From Lachnospiraceae bacterium (GTDB taxonomy: Bacteria; Bacillota; Clostridia; Lachnospirales; Lachnospiraceae): a stretch of DNA of 64,000 nucleotides. The stretch is taken from NCBI GenBank assembly GCA_015056765.1, contig SVFQ01000013.1:24061-88060 (forward strand), written 5' to 3'. The position numbers and the translations under genes were made by a program. Under the pieces are notes generated by a model. It saw only the letters and a program-made list of their open reading frames with translations, ran no database searches and was not told where the DNA came from. This document shows positions 34,674-45,791 of the stretch, one piece after another; positions within the stretch are counted from its first letter, which is position 1, and each line of letters begins with the position of its first letter.

Positions 34674-35819
34674 ATGGGCGCGTTTACAACAAAAGAATAC
34701 CGTAATTTCTTTAAGGAAATCGGTAAGACAGAAACAGAAATACAAGAAAGATTAAAGGAAGTCGTGGCGACTTTCTTCTATGATCCGGAAGATAGAATCT
34801 ATCATGCAGTAGGAACGGATATGGGATACCTGACTGACACCGGCAATGACGATGCCAGAACAGAAGGTATGTCCTACGGTATGATGATGTGTGTACAGCT
34901 GGATATGAAAGAGGAATTTGATCGTATCTGGAAGTGGGCGAAAACCTACATGTACTTAGAAGAGGGCGAAAATGAAGGCTATTTTGCTTGGTCCTGTCAG
35001 ACAGATGGGACGAAGAATGCCGATGGCCCTGCACCGGATGGAGAAGAATTCTTTGCCATGGCTCTTTTTTTTGCTTCCCACAAATGGGGAGACGGAGAGG
35101 GCATCTTCGCTTATTCTGCGGAGGCAAAGAAGCTTCTGACAGCCATGGTACACAAAGGGGAAAACGGGAGAAAAGGCTGCCCTATGTGGAATCGGGAAAA
35201 TAAACAGATTCTCTTTGTACCGGGAATCGGATTTACAGACCCTTCCTATCATTTGCCACATTTCTATGAGCTTTTTGCACTTTGGGCAGAGGAAGAAGAC
35301 AGAGCATTTTTCAAAGAGGCGGCAGAAGTGAGTCGCGAATATCTAAAGAAAGCCTGCCATGCAAAGACGGGGCTTAGTCCGGAGTATGGTAATTTTGATG
35401 GAACTCCTATGGATGAGGAATTACCATGGGGACAGTTTGGAGACTTCTTCAGTGATGCCTATCGCACTGTGGCCAATATCGGTCTAGATGCTATCTGGTT
35501 TGGAAAAGACGAGGCTTTAAAGGACATACCGGTGAGAATGATGCGATTCTTTGGTACCAGCTTAGAGGCGGTTCGTTGTAGCTATAAGGTAGATGGGACT
35601 CCCCTAGAGAGACCTGTCCTACATCCCTATGGCCTCTTGGCCACTATGGCACAAGGAGCTCTGGCCATTGAAATGGATAGCCCGGATTATGAGATGGCAA
35701 AGAAGTGGGTGAACTGGTTTTGGGAACAGCCCCTTCGTAAGGGAGTCAGAAGATATTATGATAATTGCCTGGCCATCTTTGCTTACCTTGCTTTATCCGG
35801 AAATTATAGAATTTATTAA
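34674..35819 (+). CDS. GH8 reducing-end xylose-releasing exo-oligoxylanase (Rex)
   Basis: 381-residue cytosolic enzyme without signal peptide, expected to release xylose from the reducing end of imported xylo-oligosaccharides. The GH8 acid is Glu64 in RTEGMSYGMMMCVQLD, closely matching the Rex subgroup, and the base is Asp261 in FSDAYRTVANIG. Length matches characterised Rex proteins (~380-390). It follows murF by 12 bases and precedes a terminator, so it appears to be co-transcribed with cell-wall genes although its substrate is plant xylan; no xylan transporter or xylosidase lies nearby. Confidence 0.88.
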   Translation: MGAFTTKEYRNFFKEIGKTETEIQERLKEVVATFFYDPEDRIYHAVGTDMGYLTDTGNDDARTEGMSYGMMMCVQLDMKEEFDRIWKWAKTYMYLEEGENEGYFAWSCQTDGTKNADGPAPDGEEFFAMALFFASHKWGDGEGIFAYSAEAKKLLTAMVHKGENGRKGCPMWNRENKQILFVPGIGFTDPSYHLPHFYELFALWAEEEDRAFFKEAAEVSREYLKKACHAKTGLSPEYGNFDGTPMDEELPWGQFGDFFSDAYRTVANIGLDAIWFGKDEALKDIPVRMMRFFGTSLEAVRCSYKVDGTPLERPVLHPYGLLATMAQGALAIEMDSPDYEMAKKWVNWFWEQPLRKGVRRYYDNCLAIFAYLALSGNYRIY

Positions 35820-35828
35820 AAAAAGTGC

Positions 35829-35857
35829 TTGACAGTTGATAGCCTGTCATGTAAACT
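35829..35857 (+). promoter_or_regulatory. Promoter upstream of the asnB leader/attenuator
   Basis: Consensus TTGACA at 35829-35834, 17-base spacer, TAAACT at 35852-35857, start near 35864. The -35 lies within an inverted repeat TGACAG-N8-CTGTCA (35830-35849), a plausible operator for an unidentified regulator. Confidence 0.72.
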
Positions 35858-35876
35858 CATACTCAATGAAGGCAAA

Positions 35877-35915
35877 GGCGCCTTGGAGTTATACGCTCCA
35901 AGGCGCCCTTTTTTT
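35877..35915 (+). terminator. Strong terminator / probable attenuator in front of asnB
   Basis: Perfect 12-bp stem GGCGCCTTGGAG (35877-35888) with CTCCAAGGCGCC (35896-35907), 7-base loop, T7. It lies between the promoter at 35829 and the asnB ribosome site, with only 30 bases left to the ATG at 35946, too little for another promoter. Transcription of the nitrogen island must therefore read through it. Confidence 0.88.
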
Positions 35916-35945
35916 GTTTAAAAACGCTTGAGGGAGTGAAAGAGG

Positions 35946-37529
35946 ATGTGTTCAATCATTGGGTTTTGCGGAACAGACAGCAGTGAATCAGAGATTCGAA
36001 CTGCTTTGATGAAAACCATTTCCAGAGGACCGGATGCCAGCAGATTGGTAGATACCGGCAATGGCTACCTGGGCTTTAATCGCCTTTCCATTATGGGTTT
36101 GACAGAGGAAGGCATGCAGCCTTTTCAAAAAGAAAATCTGATACTGGTGTGCAATGGAGAGATTTACGGCTTTCGCAAGATGAAAAAGGAATTGCAGGAA
36201 AAAGGATACACTTTTCAAAGCGACTCAGACTGTGAGATTTTGCCGGCATTGTACCGGGAATATGGTACTGAGATGTTTGCCGGATTAGATGCGGAGTTTG
36301 CACTGATCCTTTATGACAAAGAAACGGATACCTATATCGCTGCCAGAGATCCTATTGGTATCAGACCTCTTTATTATGGGCAGACCAAAGAAGGCACTTA
36401 CGTCTTTGCATCAGAACCGAAAAACCTGATAGAACTGGTAGATAAAATCAAACCTTTCCCACCGGGACATTACTTCCAAAATGGTACATTTACCTGCTAT
36501 AAGGACATGGCAAAAGTAGAAAGCTATCACCAAGATACCCAGGAAACCATCTATGAGAAAATCCATGATTTGCTTGTGAAAGGAGTGGCGAAAAGGCTGG
36601 ATGCTGATACACCCGTTGGGTTTCTACTCTCCGGGGGACTGGACTCCTCTTTGGTATGTGGGATCGCTGCGAAACTTCTGGATCAGCCACTAGAGACCTG
36701 GGCCATCGGTATGGACAAGGATGCCATTGATTTGAAATATGCCAGAGAAGTGGCAGATTATATACATTCCAATCATCATGAAGTCATCATTTCGGAGCAG
36801 GATGTGATAGAAGCTTTGGATACTGTGATAGAAGCCTTAGGAACTTATGATATTACCACTATTCGAGCTTCTATCGGCATGTATCTTTTGTGTAAGGCCA
36901 TTCATAACTACTCGGATTTACGAGTGATTCTCACGGGAGAGATTTCGGATGAAATCTTTGGTTATAAGTATACGGACTTTGCACCTAGTGCAGAAGCTTT
37001 TCAAAAGGAATCCGAAAAGCGTATCCGGGAACTGCATATGTATGATGTCCTAAGGGCAGACAGATGCATCAGTGTGAATTCGCTGGAAGCCCGAGTTCCA
37101 TTTGGAGATTTGGACTTTGTAGCTTATTGTATGGCGATTCCACCCGAAAAAAAGCTGAATACCTATGGTAAAGGAAAGTACCTGCTTCGAAAAGCTTTTG
37201 AAAGAGACTATCTCATACCGGAAAGCATTTTATGGAGAGAAAAAGCCGCCTTTTCCGATGCGGTAGGCCACTCCTTAAAAGATGACCTGGCAGCCTTTGC
37301 GGAAAAGCAATATACAGACGAAGAGTTCCTGGCAAAAAAAGAGAAATACGCCTTCGCTAAGCCCTTTACCAAAGAGTCTTTGCTTTACCGAGAAATCTTT
37401 GAAAAGTATTATCCGGGACAGGCAGAAATGGTAGTGGATTTCTGGATGCCGAATAAAGAGTGGGAAGGCTGTAACGTGAATGATCCATCTGCCAGAGTGC
37501 TGGCTAACTATGGGGCAAGCGGAACTTAA
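35946..37529 (+). CDS. asnB: Asparagine synthetase, glutamine-hydrolysing
   Basis: 527-residue two-domain enzyme making asparagine from aspartate, ATP and glutamine. Cys2 after the initiator Met (MCSIIGFCG) is the class II amidotransferase nucleophile; RGPDAS and GFNRLSI belong to the glutaminase half. The synthetase half has the PP-loop [15 protein letters not shown] and [19 protein letters not shown] and AGAGG lie upstream of ATG 35946. First gene of the nitrogen island, behind a promoter plus terminator. Glutamine is supplied by the synthetase genes downstream. Confidence 0.94.
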   Translation: MCSIIGFCGTDSSESEIRTALMKTISRGPDASRLVDTGNGYLGFNRLSIMGLTEEGMQPFQKENLILVCNGEIYGFRKMKKELQEKGYTFQSDSDCEILPALYREYGTEMFAGLDAEFALILYDKETDTYIAARDPIGIRPLYYGQTKEGTYVFASEPKNLIELVDKIKPFPPGHYFQNGTFTCYKDMAKVESYHQDTQETIYEKIHDLLVKGVAKRLDADTPVGFLLSGGLDSSLVCGIAAKLLDQPLETWAIGMDKDAIDLKYAREVADYIHSNHHEVIISEQDVIEALDTVIEALGTYDITTIRASIGMYLLCKAIHNYSDLRVILTGEISDEIFGYKYTDFAPSAEAFQKESEKRIRELHMYDVLRADRCISVNSLEARVPFGDLDFVAYCMAIPPEKKLNTYGKGKYLLRKAFERDYLIPESILWREKAAFSDAVGHSLKDDLAAFAEKQYTDEEFLAKKEKYAFAKPFTKESLLYREIFEKYYPGQAEMVVDFWMPNKEWEGCNVNDPSARVLANYGASGT

Positions 37530-37606
37530 CTGTACAGAAAAGTCAAAAATCCAACAAAAGATGGAAAAGAATACCTATAGAAAAGGAAAACAAGGAGGAT
37601 TTAAAA

Positions 37607-39706
37607 ATGGGAAAACAAAGTGTACCTGAACTATTTGGAGATTTGGTATTTGATGACAGAGTGATGAGAGCAAGACTCTCTGCCTCTGTATATAATTCTC
37701 TCAGAAAGACCATCGATGAGAATGAAAAACTGGATGAAAAGGTAGCGGAAGCCGTTGCAGTAGAGATGCGAGACTGGGCAGTAGAAAAAGGAGCTACCCA
37801 CTTTACCCATTGGTTCCAGCCTTTAACCGGCGTTACAGCAGAAAAGCATGACAGCTTCATTTCTCCATCTCCGGATGGCGGTGTCATTATGGAATTTTCC
37901 GGAAAGGAACTGATCAAAGGGGAACCGGATGCGTCTTCTTTCCCGTCAGGCGGTTTGAGAGCTACTTTTGAGGCAAGAGGCTATACGGCTTGGGATCCTA
38001 CCAGTTATGCCTTTATCAAAGATCACACCTTATGTATCCCAACTGCATTTTGCTCCTATTCAGGAGATGCACTGGACAAAAAGACACCACTGCTTCGCTC
38101 TATGCAGGCTCTGAATAAACAGGCAAAACGTATCTTAAAGCTTTTTGGCACAGAAGCCAAATTCGTCAGAACCAGCGTAGGACCGGAACAGGAATACTTC
38201 CTGGTAGACAAGGAAATGTTCGAGAAACGTCCAGACCTGGTATACACAGGCAGAACCTTATTTGGCGCTATGCCACCTAAGGGGCAGGAATTAGATGATC
38301 ACTACTTTGGCGTCATCAAACCAAGAGTATCTGCTTTTATGGAAGAGCTAAACGAAGAACTCTGGAAACTGGGTATCTTAGCTAAGACAGAGCACAACGA
38401 AGTGGCACCTGCACAGCACGAGCTGGCACCTATCTTTTCCACCACCAACGTGGCTACAGACAATAACCAGTTGACCATGGAAATCATGCAGAAAGTAGCC
38501 AGAAAGCATGGCATGGTATGCCTTTTACATGAGAAACCATTTGCCGGCGTCAATGGATCCGGCAAGCATAATAACTGGTCCATGGCTACAGACACTGGAG
38601 TAAACCTATTATCTCCCGGAGAGACACCATATGAAAATGCACAATTTCTCCTCTTCCTCTGTGCAGTGATTCAGGCAGTAGATGAATATTCGGATTTGTT
38701 ACGTCTCTCCGTAGCTACTGCCGGCAATGACCACAGACTTGGCGCCAACGAGGCACCGCCGGCTATTATCTCCGTATTTCTTGGAGATGAACTAACCGGT
38801 ATCTTAGAAGCCATTAAGAACGACACCCCATATCAGGGAACAGAGAAAGTGATTATGAAGCTTGGGGTACATACCTTGCCTCGCTTCTCCAGAGATACCA
38901 CAGATAGAAACCGTACTTCACCCTTTGCCTTTACCGGTAATAAGTTTGAATTCCGTTCACTGGGCTCTTCCAACAGCATCGCCTGCTGCAACATCATGTT
39001 GAATGCAGCAGTAGCAGAAAGCTTGAAACAGTATGCAGATCGATTGGAAGGTTCTGTAGACTTTGAAAAAGATTTACATGACCTGATCAAGGAAGTCATC
39101 AAAAAACATGAGAGAATTCTCTTTAACGGTAACGGCTATGGCGAAGAATGGATTGAGGAAGCTACCAAGGTACGTGGACTTTCCAACTTGAAAACCACGG
39201 CAGATGCCATGCCACACTTATTAGATAAAAAGAACATGGATATGCTGATGGCGCACAAGGTCTTCACAGAAACAGAACTTCACAGTAGATGCGAAATCAT
39301 GCTGGAAAACTACTGCAAGACCGTGAATATCGAAGGCCACACCATGGTGGATATGGTGAGAAAGAATTACCTGCCGGCTATCGAAGGCTACTTATACAGC
39401 CTGGCGAAATCCACAGCCATGATGAAGTCCGTTAGTGACAAAGTAAAATGCAACTACGAAGTCTCCACCATGGAGCGCCTGTCGGAACTGACAGATACCA
39501 TCTTAGAGAAAGTAGAAGCTCTGGAAAAAGCTTTAGCTGACCTAAAGGAACAGACAGAAATCATCAAAACTTCCGAAGCTGTACGTGACGACGTACTTCC
39601 GAAGATGGAAGAACTTAGAAAATATGTAGATGAAGCGGAAATGCTAACAAGTGAGGAATGTTGGCCATTCCCAAGCTACGGAAAATTGTTATTCAGTGTT
39701 TATTAA
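37607..39706 (+). CDS. glnN: Type III glutamine synthetase (GlnN)
   Basis: 699-residue GSIII, the large dodecameric form common in Bacteroides, Ruminococcus and many Clostridia, making glutamine from glutamate, ammonia and ATP. Family features: [42 protein letters not shown] and [14 protein letters not shown], plus a long C-terminal helical region ending [16 protein letters not shown]. Length matches GSIII (~700) rather than GSI (~440). AAGGAGG lies 8 bases before ATG 37607. It follows asnB after 77 bases with no terminator and sits 34 bases before gltB. Confidence 0.95.
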   Translation: MGKQSVPELFGDLVFDDRVMRARLSASVYNSLRKTIDENEKLDEKVAEAVAVEMRDWAVEKGATHFTHWFQPLTGVTAEKHDSFISPSPDGGVIMEFSGKELIKGEPDASSFPSGGLRATFEARGYTAWDPTSYAFIKDHTLCIPTAFCSYSGDALDKKTPLLRSMQALNKQAKRILKLFGTEAKFVRTSVGPEQEYFLVDKEMFEKRPDLVYTGRTLFGAMPPKGQELDDHYFGVIKPRVSAFMEELNEELWKLGILAKTEHNEVAPAQHELAPIFSTTNVATDNNQLTMEIMQKVARKHGMVCLLHEKPFAGVNGSGKHNNWSMATDTGVNLLSPGETPYENAQFLLFLCAVIQAVDEYSDLLRLSVATAGNDHRLGANEAPPAIISVFLGDELTGILEAIKNDTPYQGTEKVIMKLGVHTLPRFSRDTTDRNRTSPFAFTGNKFEFRSLGSSNSIACCNIMLNAAVAESLKQYADRLEGSVDFEKDLHDLIKEVIKKHERILFNGNGYGEEWIEEATKVRGLSNLKTTADAMPHLLDKKNMDMLMAHKVFTETELHSRCEIMLENYCKTVNIEGHTMVDMVRKNYLPAIEGYLYSLAKSTAMMKSVSDKVKCNYEVSTMERLSELTDTILEKVEALEKALADLKEQTEIIKTSEAVRDDVLPKMEELRKYVDEAEMLTSEECWPFPSYGKLLFSVY

Positions 39707-39740
39707 AATGTAAGGAAACTCATAGCCAGGAGGAGGGCAT

Positions 39741-42700
39741 ATGTCAAATTCATTAGAGGAAGTTCAGCAAAAAGGATTATATCATCCCAGTTTTGAACAT
39801 GATAATTGTGGTATTGGTGCCATCATTAATATTGAAGGGAAAGCCAGCCATAAAATCGTGGATGATGCACTTTCCATTGTAGAGAACTTAGAGCATAGAG
39901 CAGGAAAAGATGCGGAAGGGAAAACCGGTGACGGTGTAGGTATTTTAACGCAGATTCCCCATAAGTTTTTTACAAAGAAGATGAAGGAGATGGGGATTAC
40001 CCTACCCGGCAAAAGAGAATATGGCGTGGGCATGTTCTTTTTCCCGCAAAAGGATATGGAATTAAGACAGGCCCAGTCCATGTTTGAAATCATTGTTCGA
40101 AAAGCAGGTCTTACCTTCCTGGGGTGGAGAACAGTAGAAACCAGTCCGGAGGTCCTTGGGGCCAAAGCCAGAGAATGCATGCCAAACATCAGACAAGGGT
40201 TTATCAAAAGACCGGATGATTTGAAAGATGACCTGGAATTCGATCGAAAGCTTTATATCATTCGTAGAGAATTCGAGCAAAGTAGTGCCAATACCTATGT
40301 ACCGTCTTTATCTTGCAGAACCATTGTCTACAAAGGCATGTTCCTGGTAGGCCAGTTACGTACTTTTTTTAGAGACTTGCAGGATAAAGACTATGAATCT
40401 GCCATTGCCATGGTGCATTCCAGATTCTCTACCAACACCATGCCCAGCTGGAACAGGGCACATCCCAACAGGTTCATCGTCCATAACGGTGAAATCAACA
40501 CCATCAAAGGTAATGCGGATAAGATGCTGGCCAGAGAAGAGACCATGCATACAGGCTTGTTTTCAGAAGAAGATATGACCACAGTATTGCCGGTTATCTC
40601 TCAAAGCGGATCTGACTCCGCTATGCTGGATAATGTCTTGGAATTCCTGGTGATGAGCGGCATGGAGCTTCCCTTTGCCATGAGTATCATGATTCCGGAG
40701 CCATGGGCACATAATGATACTTTGACGCAGGAAGAAAGAGACTTCTATCAGTACTATGCCACCATGATGGAGCCTTGGGATGGACCGGCCTCTATCCTGT
40801 TCTCCGATGGAGATGTGATGGGAGCGATTCTGGATCGAAATGGCCTTAGACCATCCAGATACTATGTGATGGATGACGGCAGACTGATTCTTTCCTCTGA
40901 GGTAGGCGCCCTTCCGTTGGAAGAAGCCCATGTACTGAAAAAGGAGAGACTGCATCCCGGGAAACTGCTTTTGGTAGATACCAAAGAAAAGAGGGTTTAT
41001 CAGGACGCAGAGTTAAAAGAAAAATATGCCATCAGAAAGCCTTATGGTGAATGGCTGGATAGTAAGTTGACTCAGTTATCGGATATCAAGATTCCCAATA
41101 AGAAGGTACCGCAAATAGAAGGCGAAGAGAGAAAAAAACTGCAGAAAGCCTTTGGGTATAGCTGGGAAAACTATCACGATAGCATCTTGAACATGGCACT
41201 GAATGGTACTGAGACCATCGGTTCCATGGGTGTGGATACACCGATAGCTGCTTTATCCTCGGAGTATCAGCCGCTGTTTTATTATTTCAAACAGCTCTTT
41301 GCACAGGTAACCAATCCACCTATCGATGCCCAGCGTGAAGAAATCGTCACCAGCAGAACGGTATACGTAGGAAAAAACGGTAATCTCTTGGAAGAAAAGC
41401 CCGAGAACTGCCAGGTACTGAAAATCAACAATCCGATTTTGTCAGATCTGGACCTTTTGAAAATAGCCAATATGAAACAAGAAGGCTTCCGCGTAGCGAA
41501 AGTCTCTATTCTGTTTTATAAAAGCACCCCAATGAAACGTGTCTTAGACCACCTTTTCGTGGAAGTGGACAGAGCGTACAAAGAAGGTGCAAATATCCTA
41601 ATTCTTTCCGATAGAGGCGTAGATGAAAACCATGTAGCCATTCCTTCTCTTTTGGCAGTGGCAGCAGTGCACAAGCATCTGGTAGAAACCAGAAAGTGTA
41701 CCGCCATGAGCCTCATCTTAGAGTCCGGTGAGCCAAGAGAGGTTCATCACTTTGCAACCTTATTAGGCTATGGCGCCAGCGCAGTGAATCCGTACCTTGC
41801 CCATGCCACCATCGCTGAACTGGTAGAGGAGGAACTCTTAGATAAGGACTACTATGCAGCTGTCAACGATTATGATAATGCAGTGCTTTTTGGCATCGTG
41901 AAGATTGCTTCTAAAATGGGTATTTCCACCATACAGTCCTATCAGGGCAGTAAGATTTTCGAAGCAATCGGTATCTCGGAAGAATTGATTCGAGAGTATT
42001 TTCCGGGAACTGTCAGCAGGGTTGGTGGTATCACCCTTGCAGATATTGATAAAGCTGTGGATAGACAGCATAGCCGTGCCTTCGATCCATTAGGACTTCC
42101 CGCTAATCTGGAATTATCCGCTACCGGCAGACATAAAAGCAGAAGTCAGGGAGAGCATCACAGATACAATCCACAGACTATTCATATGCTGCAAGCAGCC
42201 ACCAGAGAAGGCAGTTATGAGAAGTTTAAGATTTACACCCAGATGGTAGACGGTGAGGATACCGGATACTTAAGAAGCCTTTTGGACTTTCAGTATCCGG
42301 AAGAAGGAATCCCGCTAGATCAGGTAGAGCCTGCCAGTGCCATCGTACAGAGATTTAAAACAGGTGCCATGAGCTATGGCTCCATCTCCGAAGAGGCTCA
42401 TCAGACACTGGCTATCGCCATGAACCACTTACATGGTAAGTCCAATAGTGGTGAAGGCGGGGAAAGTGAAGAAAGAATGTCCTCTGCCGGAACGAAGGAA
42501 GATAAAAACTCTGCCATCAAACAGGTGGCCAGCGGTAGATTTGGCGTCACCAGTAAGTACCTGGTAAGCGCCAAAGAAATCCAGATTAAAATGGCCCAGG
42601 GTGCAAAACCCGGTGAAGGTGGTCATCTACCCGGGAAAAAGGTATATCCCTGGATTGCCAAAACAAGACATTCCACACCCGGGGTAAGTCTTATTTCGCC

Positions 42701-44297
42701 GCCACCGCACCATGATATCTATTCCATCGAAGATCTGGCTCAGTTGATCTATGATCTAAAGTGTGCCAACAAGAATGCCAGAATCTCTGTGAAACTGGTA
42801 TCGGAAGCAGGAGTAGGTACTGTGGCAGCCGGCGTAGCCAAAGCAGGAGCAGGTGTCATCTTGATTTCCGGCTATGATGGAGGTACCGGAGCAGCACCTT
42901 TATCCTCTATACACAACGCAGGTATGCCATGGGAACTGGGACTTGCTGAGACTCATCAGACCCTGGTGGCCAATGGCCTTCGTAATCAAGTGGTCATTGA
43001 AACAGATGGCAAGCTGATGAGCGGCAAAGATGTGGCGATTGCTGCGATTTTAGGGGCAGAGGAATTCGGCTTTGCTACAGCACCCCTTGTCACTATGGGT
43101 TGTGTCATGATGCGAGCATGTCAGTCCGACACATGCCCTATGGGTATCGCTACCCAAAATCCGGAACTGAGAAAGCGTTTTGCAGGAAAGCCGGAGTATG
43201 TAGAAAACTTCATGCTGTTTATCGCCGAGAATTTGCGTGAAATCATGAGCAAATTAGGGGTGGCTACAGTGGAAGAACTGGTGGGCCGTACAGACCTTCT
43301 AAAGCAAAAAGATAATCTGCAGGAAAAAGAAGAAAAATTAGATCTATCCCGTATCCTTATGCCTAGTCCTGCAAAGGAGGAGTTTGTACTGGCTCATAAA
43401 CCAGAAGACATTTATGACTTTAAACTAGATTCCACAAAGGATGAAACCATACTGCTGAAGGATAGCAAAATCCGTAAAGCCATTCTGGAAGGAAAGAAAG
43501 CAAAAACAGAGGTGACCATCACCAGCACAGATAGAACCTTTGGTACCTTGCTGGGCGCTGAGATTACCAGAAATCATGTGGATGGTCTTGACGAGGATAC
43601 CATACAGGTGCTGTGTCATGGTTCCGGTGGTCAGAGCTTTGGCGCCTTTTTGCCAAAAGGACTTACCCTTCAGGTAGAAGGGGATAGCAATGACTACTTT
43701 GGAAAAGGGCTATCCGGAGGAAAGCTTGTCATCGCAGCACCGAAAGAAGCCAAGTATAATCCCCATGAAAATATCATCATCGGAAATGTAGCCTTATACG
43801 GTGCTACTTCCGGAAAAGCGTTTATCGCGGGAATGGCAGGGGAGAGATTTGCCATCCGTAATTCCGGTGCCATCGCTTGCGTAGAGGGCGTAGGCGAGCA
43901 CGGTTGTGAATACATGACCGGCGGCGTGGTAGTGATCCTTGGCAGCACCGGAAAGAACTTTGCTGCAGGTATGAGCGGCGGCGTAGCTTACGTGCTGGAT
44001 GAAGAAAATAAGTTATATAAGAATCTCAATAAGCAGCTGGTCAGCATGGAAAGTGTAGAACTGAAGAAGGACAAAGAAGAACTTCACAATATCCTGACGG
44101 AGCATGTGCAGGAAACAGGCTCTAAGAAGGGGCAGGAAATCCTAGACCGGTTCGAGGAGTATGTGCCTCTCTTTAAGAAAATCATTCCTGTGGACTATAA
44201 GGAAATGATGAAAAATATCGTGAAGTTCGAGGATCAGGGAGCAGATGCGGAAACAGCCAAGATAGAGGCTTTCAAAGCCTTTGTGGGAGGTAGATAA
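39741..44297 (+). CDS. gltB: Glutamate synthase large subunit (GltB)
   Basis: 1518-residue alpha subunit converting glutamine plus 2-oxoglutarate to two glutamate. The class II glutaminase domain uses Cys23 (DNCGIGAI), so a 22-residue propeptide is probably cleaved. The central and FMN-binding domains follow (VKLVSEAGVGTVAAGVAKA; GYDGGTGAAPL), with the [3Fe-4S] cysteines C1121, C1127 and C1132 in a CX5CX4C pattern, and a C-terminal beta-helix with repeated G-x-x-G turns (GATSGKAFIAGMAGERF). AGGAGGAGGG precedes ATG 39741. The small subunit gene starts one base after the stop. Confidence 0.96.
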   Translation: MSNSLEEVQQKGLYHPSFEHDNCGIGAIINIEGKASHKIVDDALSIVENLEHRAGKDAEGKTGDGVGILTQIPHKFFTKKMKEMGITLPGKREYGVGMFFFPQKDMELRQAQSMFEIIVRKAGLTFLGWRTVETSPEVLGAKARECMPNIRQGFIKRPDDLKDDLEFDRKLYIIRREFEQSSANTYVPSLSCRTIVYKGMFLVGQLRTFFRDLQDKDYESAIAMVHSRFSTNTMPSWNRAHPNRFIVHNGEINTIKGNADKMLAREETMHTGLFSEEDMTTVLPVISQSGSDSAMLDNVLEFLVMSGMELPFAMSIMIPEPWAHNDTLTQEERDFYQYYATMMEPWDGPASILFSDGDVMGAILDRNGLRPSRYYVMDDGRLILSSEVGALPLEEAHVLKKERLHPGKLLLVDTKEKRVYQDAELKEKYAIRKPYGEWLDSKLTQLSDIKIPNKKVPQIEGEERKKLQKAFGYSWENYHDSILNMALNGTETIGSMGVDTPIAALSSEYQPLFYYFKQLFAQVTNPPIDAQREEIVTSRTVYVGKNGNLLEEKPENCQVLKINNPILSDLDLLKIANMKQEGFRVAKVSILFYKSTPMKRVLDHLFVEVDRAYKEGANILILSDRGVDENHVAIPSLLAVAAVHKHLVETRKCTAMSLILESGEPREVHHFATLLGYGASAVNPYLAHATIAELVEEELLDKDYYAAVNDYDNAVLFGIVKIASKMGISTIQSYQGSKIFEAIGISEELIREYFPGTVSRVGGITLADIDKAVDRQHSRAFDPLGLPANLELSATGRHKSRSQGEHHRYNPQTIHMLQAATREGSYEKFKIYTQMVDGEDTGYLRSLLDFQYPEEGIPLDQVEPASAIVQRFKTGAMSYGSISEEAHQTLAIAMNHLHGKSNSGEGGESEERMSSAGTKEDKNSAIKQVASGRFGVTSKYLVSAKEIQIKMAQGAKPGEGGHLPGKKVYPWIAKTRHSTPGVSLISPPPHHDIYSIEDLAQLIYDLKCANKNARISVKLVSEAGVGTVAAGVAKAGAGVILISGYDGGTGAAPLSSIHNAGMPWELGLAETHQTLVANGLRNQVVIETDGKLMSGKDVAIAAILGAEEFGFATAPLVTMGCVMMRACQSDTCPMGIATQNPELRKRFAGKPEYVENFMLFIAENLREIMSKLGVATVEELVGRTDLLKQKDNLQEKEEKLDLSRILMPSPAKEEFVLAHKPEDIYDFKLDSTKDETILLKDSKIRKAILEGKKAKTEVTITSTDRTFGTLLGAEITRNHVDGLDEDTIQVLCHGSGGQSFGAFLPKGLTLQVEGDSNDYFGKGLSGGKLVIAAPKEAKYNPHENIIIGNVALYGATSGKAFIAGMAGERFAIRNSGAIACVEGVGEHGCEYMTGGVVVILGSTGKNFAAGMSGGVAYVLDEENKLYKNLNKQLVSMESVELKKDKEELHNILTEHVQETGSKKGQEILDRFEEYVPLFKKIIPVDYKEMMKNIVKFEDQGADAETAKIEAFKAFVGGR

Positions 44298-44298
44298 G

Positions 44299-45783
44299 AT
44301 GGGAAAAACGACAGGGTTTTTGGAATATGAGAGAGTAGACGGAAAGGTTCGCAAAGAAGCTGACCGTGTAGCAGATTTCAAAGAATTTCATGACAGTCTT
44401 CCACTGAAGGAACAGAGAAATCAGGCAGCCAGATGTATGGACTGCGGTGTTCCTTTTTGTCAGGCTGGAGCCATGATAGCAGGTATGGCTTCCGGATGTC
44501 CTTTGCATAATTTAGTACCGGAAGTCAATGATCATGTCTATCGTGGCAGGATGGCAGAGGCTTATAAAAGGCTTTCTATCACCCATCCTTTTCCGGAATT
44601 CACTTCCAGAGTGTGTCCTGCTCTCTGCGAAAATGCCTGTACCTGCGGGCTTCATGATAAGCCGGTAACTACGAAAGCAAATGAAAAAGCTGTGATTGAA
44701 TATGCTTTTGAAAATGGCCTGGTAAAAGCTGAAAAGCCGGCAATCCGAACAGGAAAAAAAGTGGCTGTCATTGGTAGTGGCCCTGCCGGTTTATCTGCAG
44801 CAGAGTACTTGAGTCGTAGGGGCCATGATGTGACCGTGTACGAGAGACACGACAGAGTGGGTGGCCTCTTGCGCTATGGCATTCCCAATATGAAGCTGGA
44901 TAAGTTCATCATCGACCGAAGAGTAGCTCTGATGGAAGAGCAGGGTGTCAGATTTCTGACAGGTGTAAATGTAGGAGTAGACATTACGAAAGCCGAGCTG
45001 GAAAAGGAATATGACCGCATTATTTTAGCTTGCGGAGCCTCTAATCCGAGAGATATTACGGCTCCGGGAAGAGATGCCAAGGGTATCTATTTTGCAGTGG
45101 ACTTTTTATCCCAAGTCACAAAAAGACTTCTTGATAGCAGCTTTCATGATATTCCGGAAGAATTGGCAAAGGAGAAAGATGTCATTGTGATCGGCGGTGG
45201 TGATACCGGTAATGACTGCGTAGGTACCTGCATCCGTCTGGGGGCAAGAAGCGTTACGCAATTAGAGATGATGCCGAAACCTCCTTGTGAGAGACTAGCC
45301 TCTAATCCATGGCCGGAGTGGCCTAAAATACTGAAAGTAGACTATGGTCAGGAAGAGGCAATCTGGAAATTCGGGGAAGACCCAAGAGTCTATCAGACTA
45401 CAGTAAAAGAGTTTGTGAAAGATAAAAAGGGCAACTTAAAGGAAGTTATCCTGGTTTCTTTGGAAGCAAAGAAGGATGAGAAAACAGGCAGAATGCAGAT
45501 GGTGCCTGTAGCAGGCTCTGAGAAAACAGTACCTGCTACGCTAGTGCTGATTGCAGCAGGCTTTTTGGGTAGTGAAAAGTACGTTGTGGATGCCTTTGGC
45601 GTGGAGGTAGATGGTAGAACCAACGTGCAAACCGGAGCCGGAGATTATCAAACAAATAAAGAACATATCTATACAGCAGGAGATATGCATAGAGGCCAGT
45701 CCTTGGTGGTATGGGCCATCGAAGAAGGCAGAGAAGCAGCAAAGGCTGTGGATGAATCCCTCATGGGATATACGAATCTATAG
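44299..45783 (+). CDS. gltD: Glutamate synthase small subunit (GltD)
   Basis: 494-residue FAD/[4Fe-4S] subunit feeding NADPH electrons to GltB. N terminus [12 protein letters not shown] matches GltD; cysteine sets [21 protein letters not shown] and [14 protein letters not shown] site [15 protein letters not shown] site [12 protein letters not shown]-terminal [16 protein letters not shown]. The frame is open from 44281 inside gltB, but ATG 44299 has GGGAGG 8 bases upstream and begins the family consensus. It follows gltB by one base, so the subunits are probably made in step. Confidence 0.95.
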   Translation: MGKTTGFLEYERVDGKVRKEADRVADFKEFHDSLPLKEQRNQAARCMDCGVPFCQAGAMIAGMASGCPLHNLVPEVNDHVYRGRMAEAYKRLSITHPFPEFTSRVCPALCENACTCGLHDKPVTTKANEKAVIEYAFENGLVKAEKPAIRTGKKVAVIGSGPAGLSAAEYLSRRGHDVTVYERHDRVGGLLRYGIPNMKLDKFIIDRRVALMEEQGVRFLTGVNVGVDITKAELEKEYDRIILACGASNPRDITAPGRDAKGIYFAVDFLSQVTKRLLDSSFHDIPEELAKEKDVIVIGGGDTGNDCVGTCIRLGARSVTQLEMMPKPPCERLASNPWPEWPKILKVDYGQEEAIWKFGEDPRVYQTTVKEFVKDKKGNLKEVILVSLEAKKDEKTGRMQMVPVAGSEKTVPATLVLIAAGFLGSEKYVVDAFGVEVDGRTNVQTGAGDYQTNKEHIYTAGDMHRGQSLVVWAIEEGREAAKAVDESLMGYTNL

Positions 45784-45791
45784 GAGTAAAT

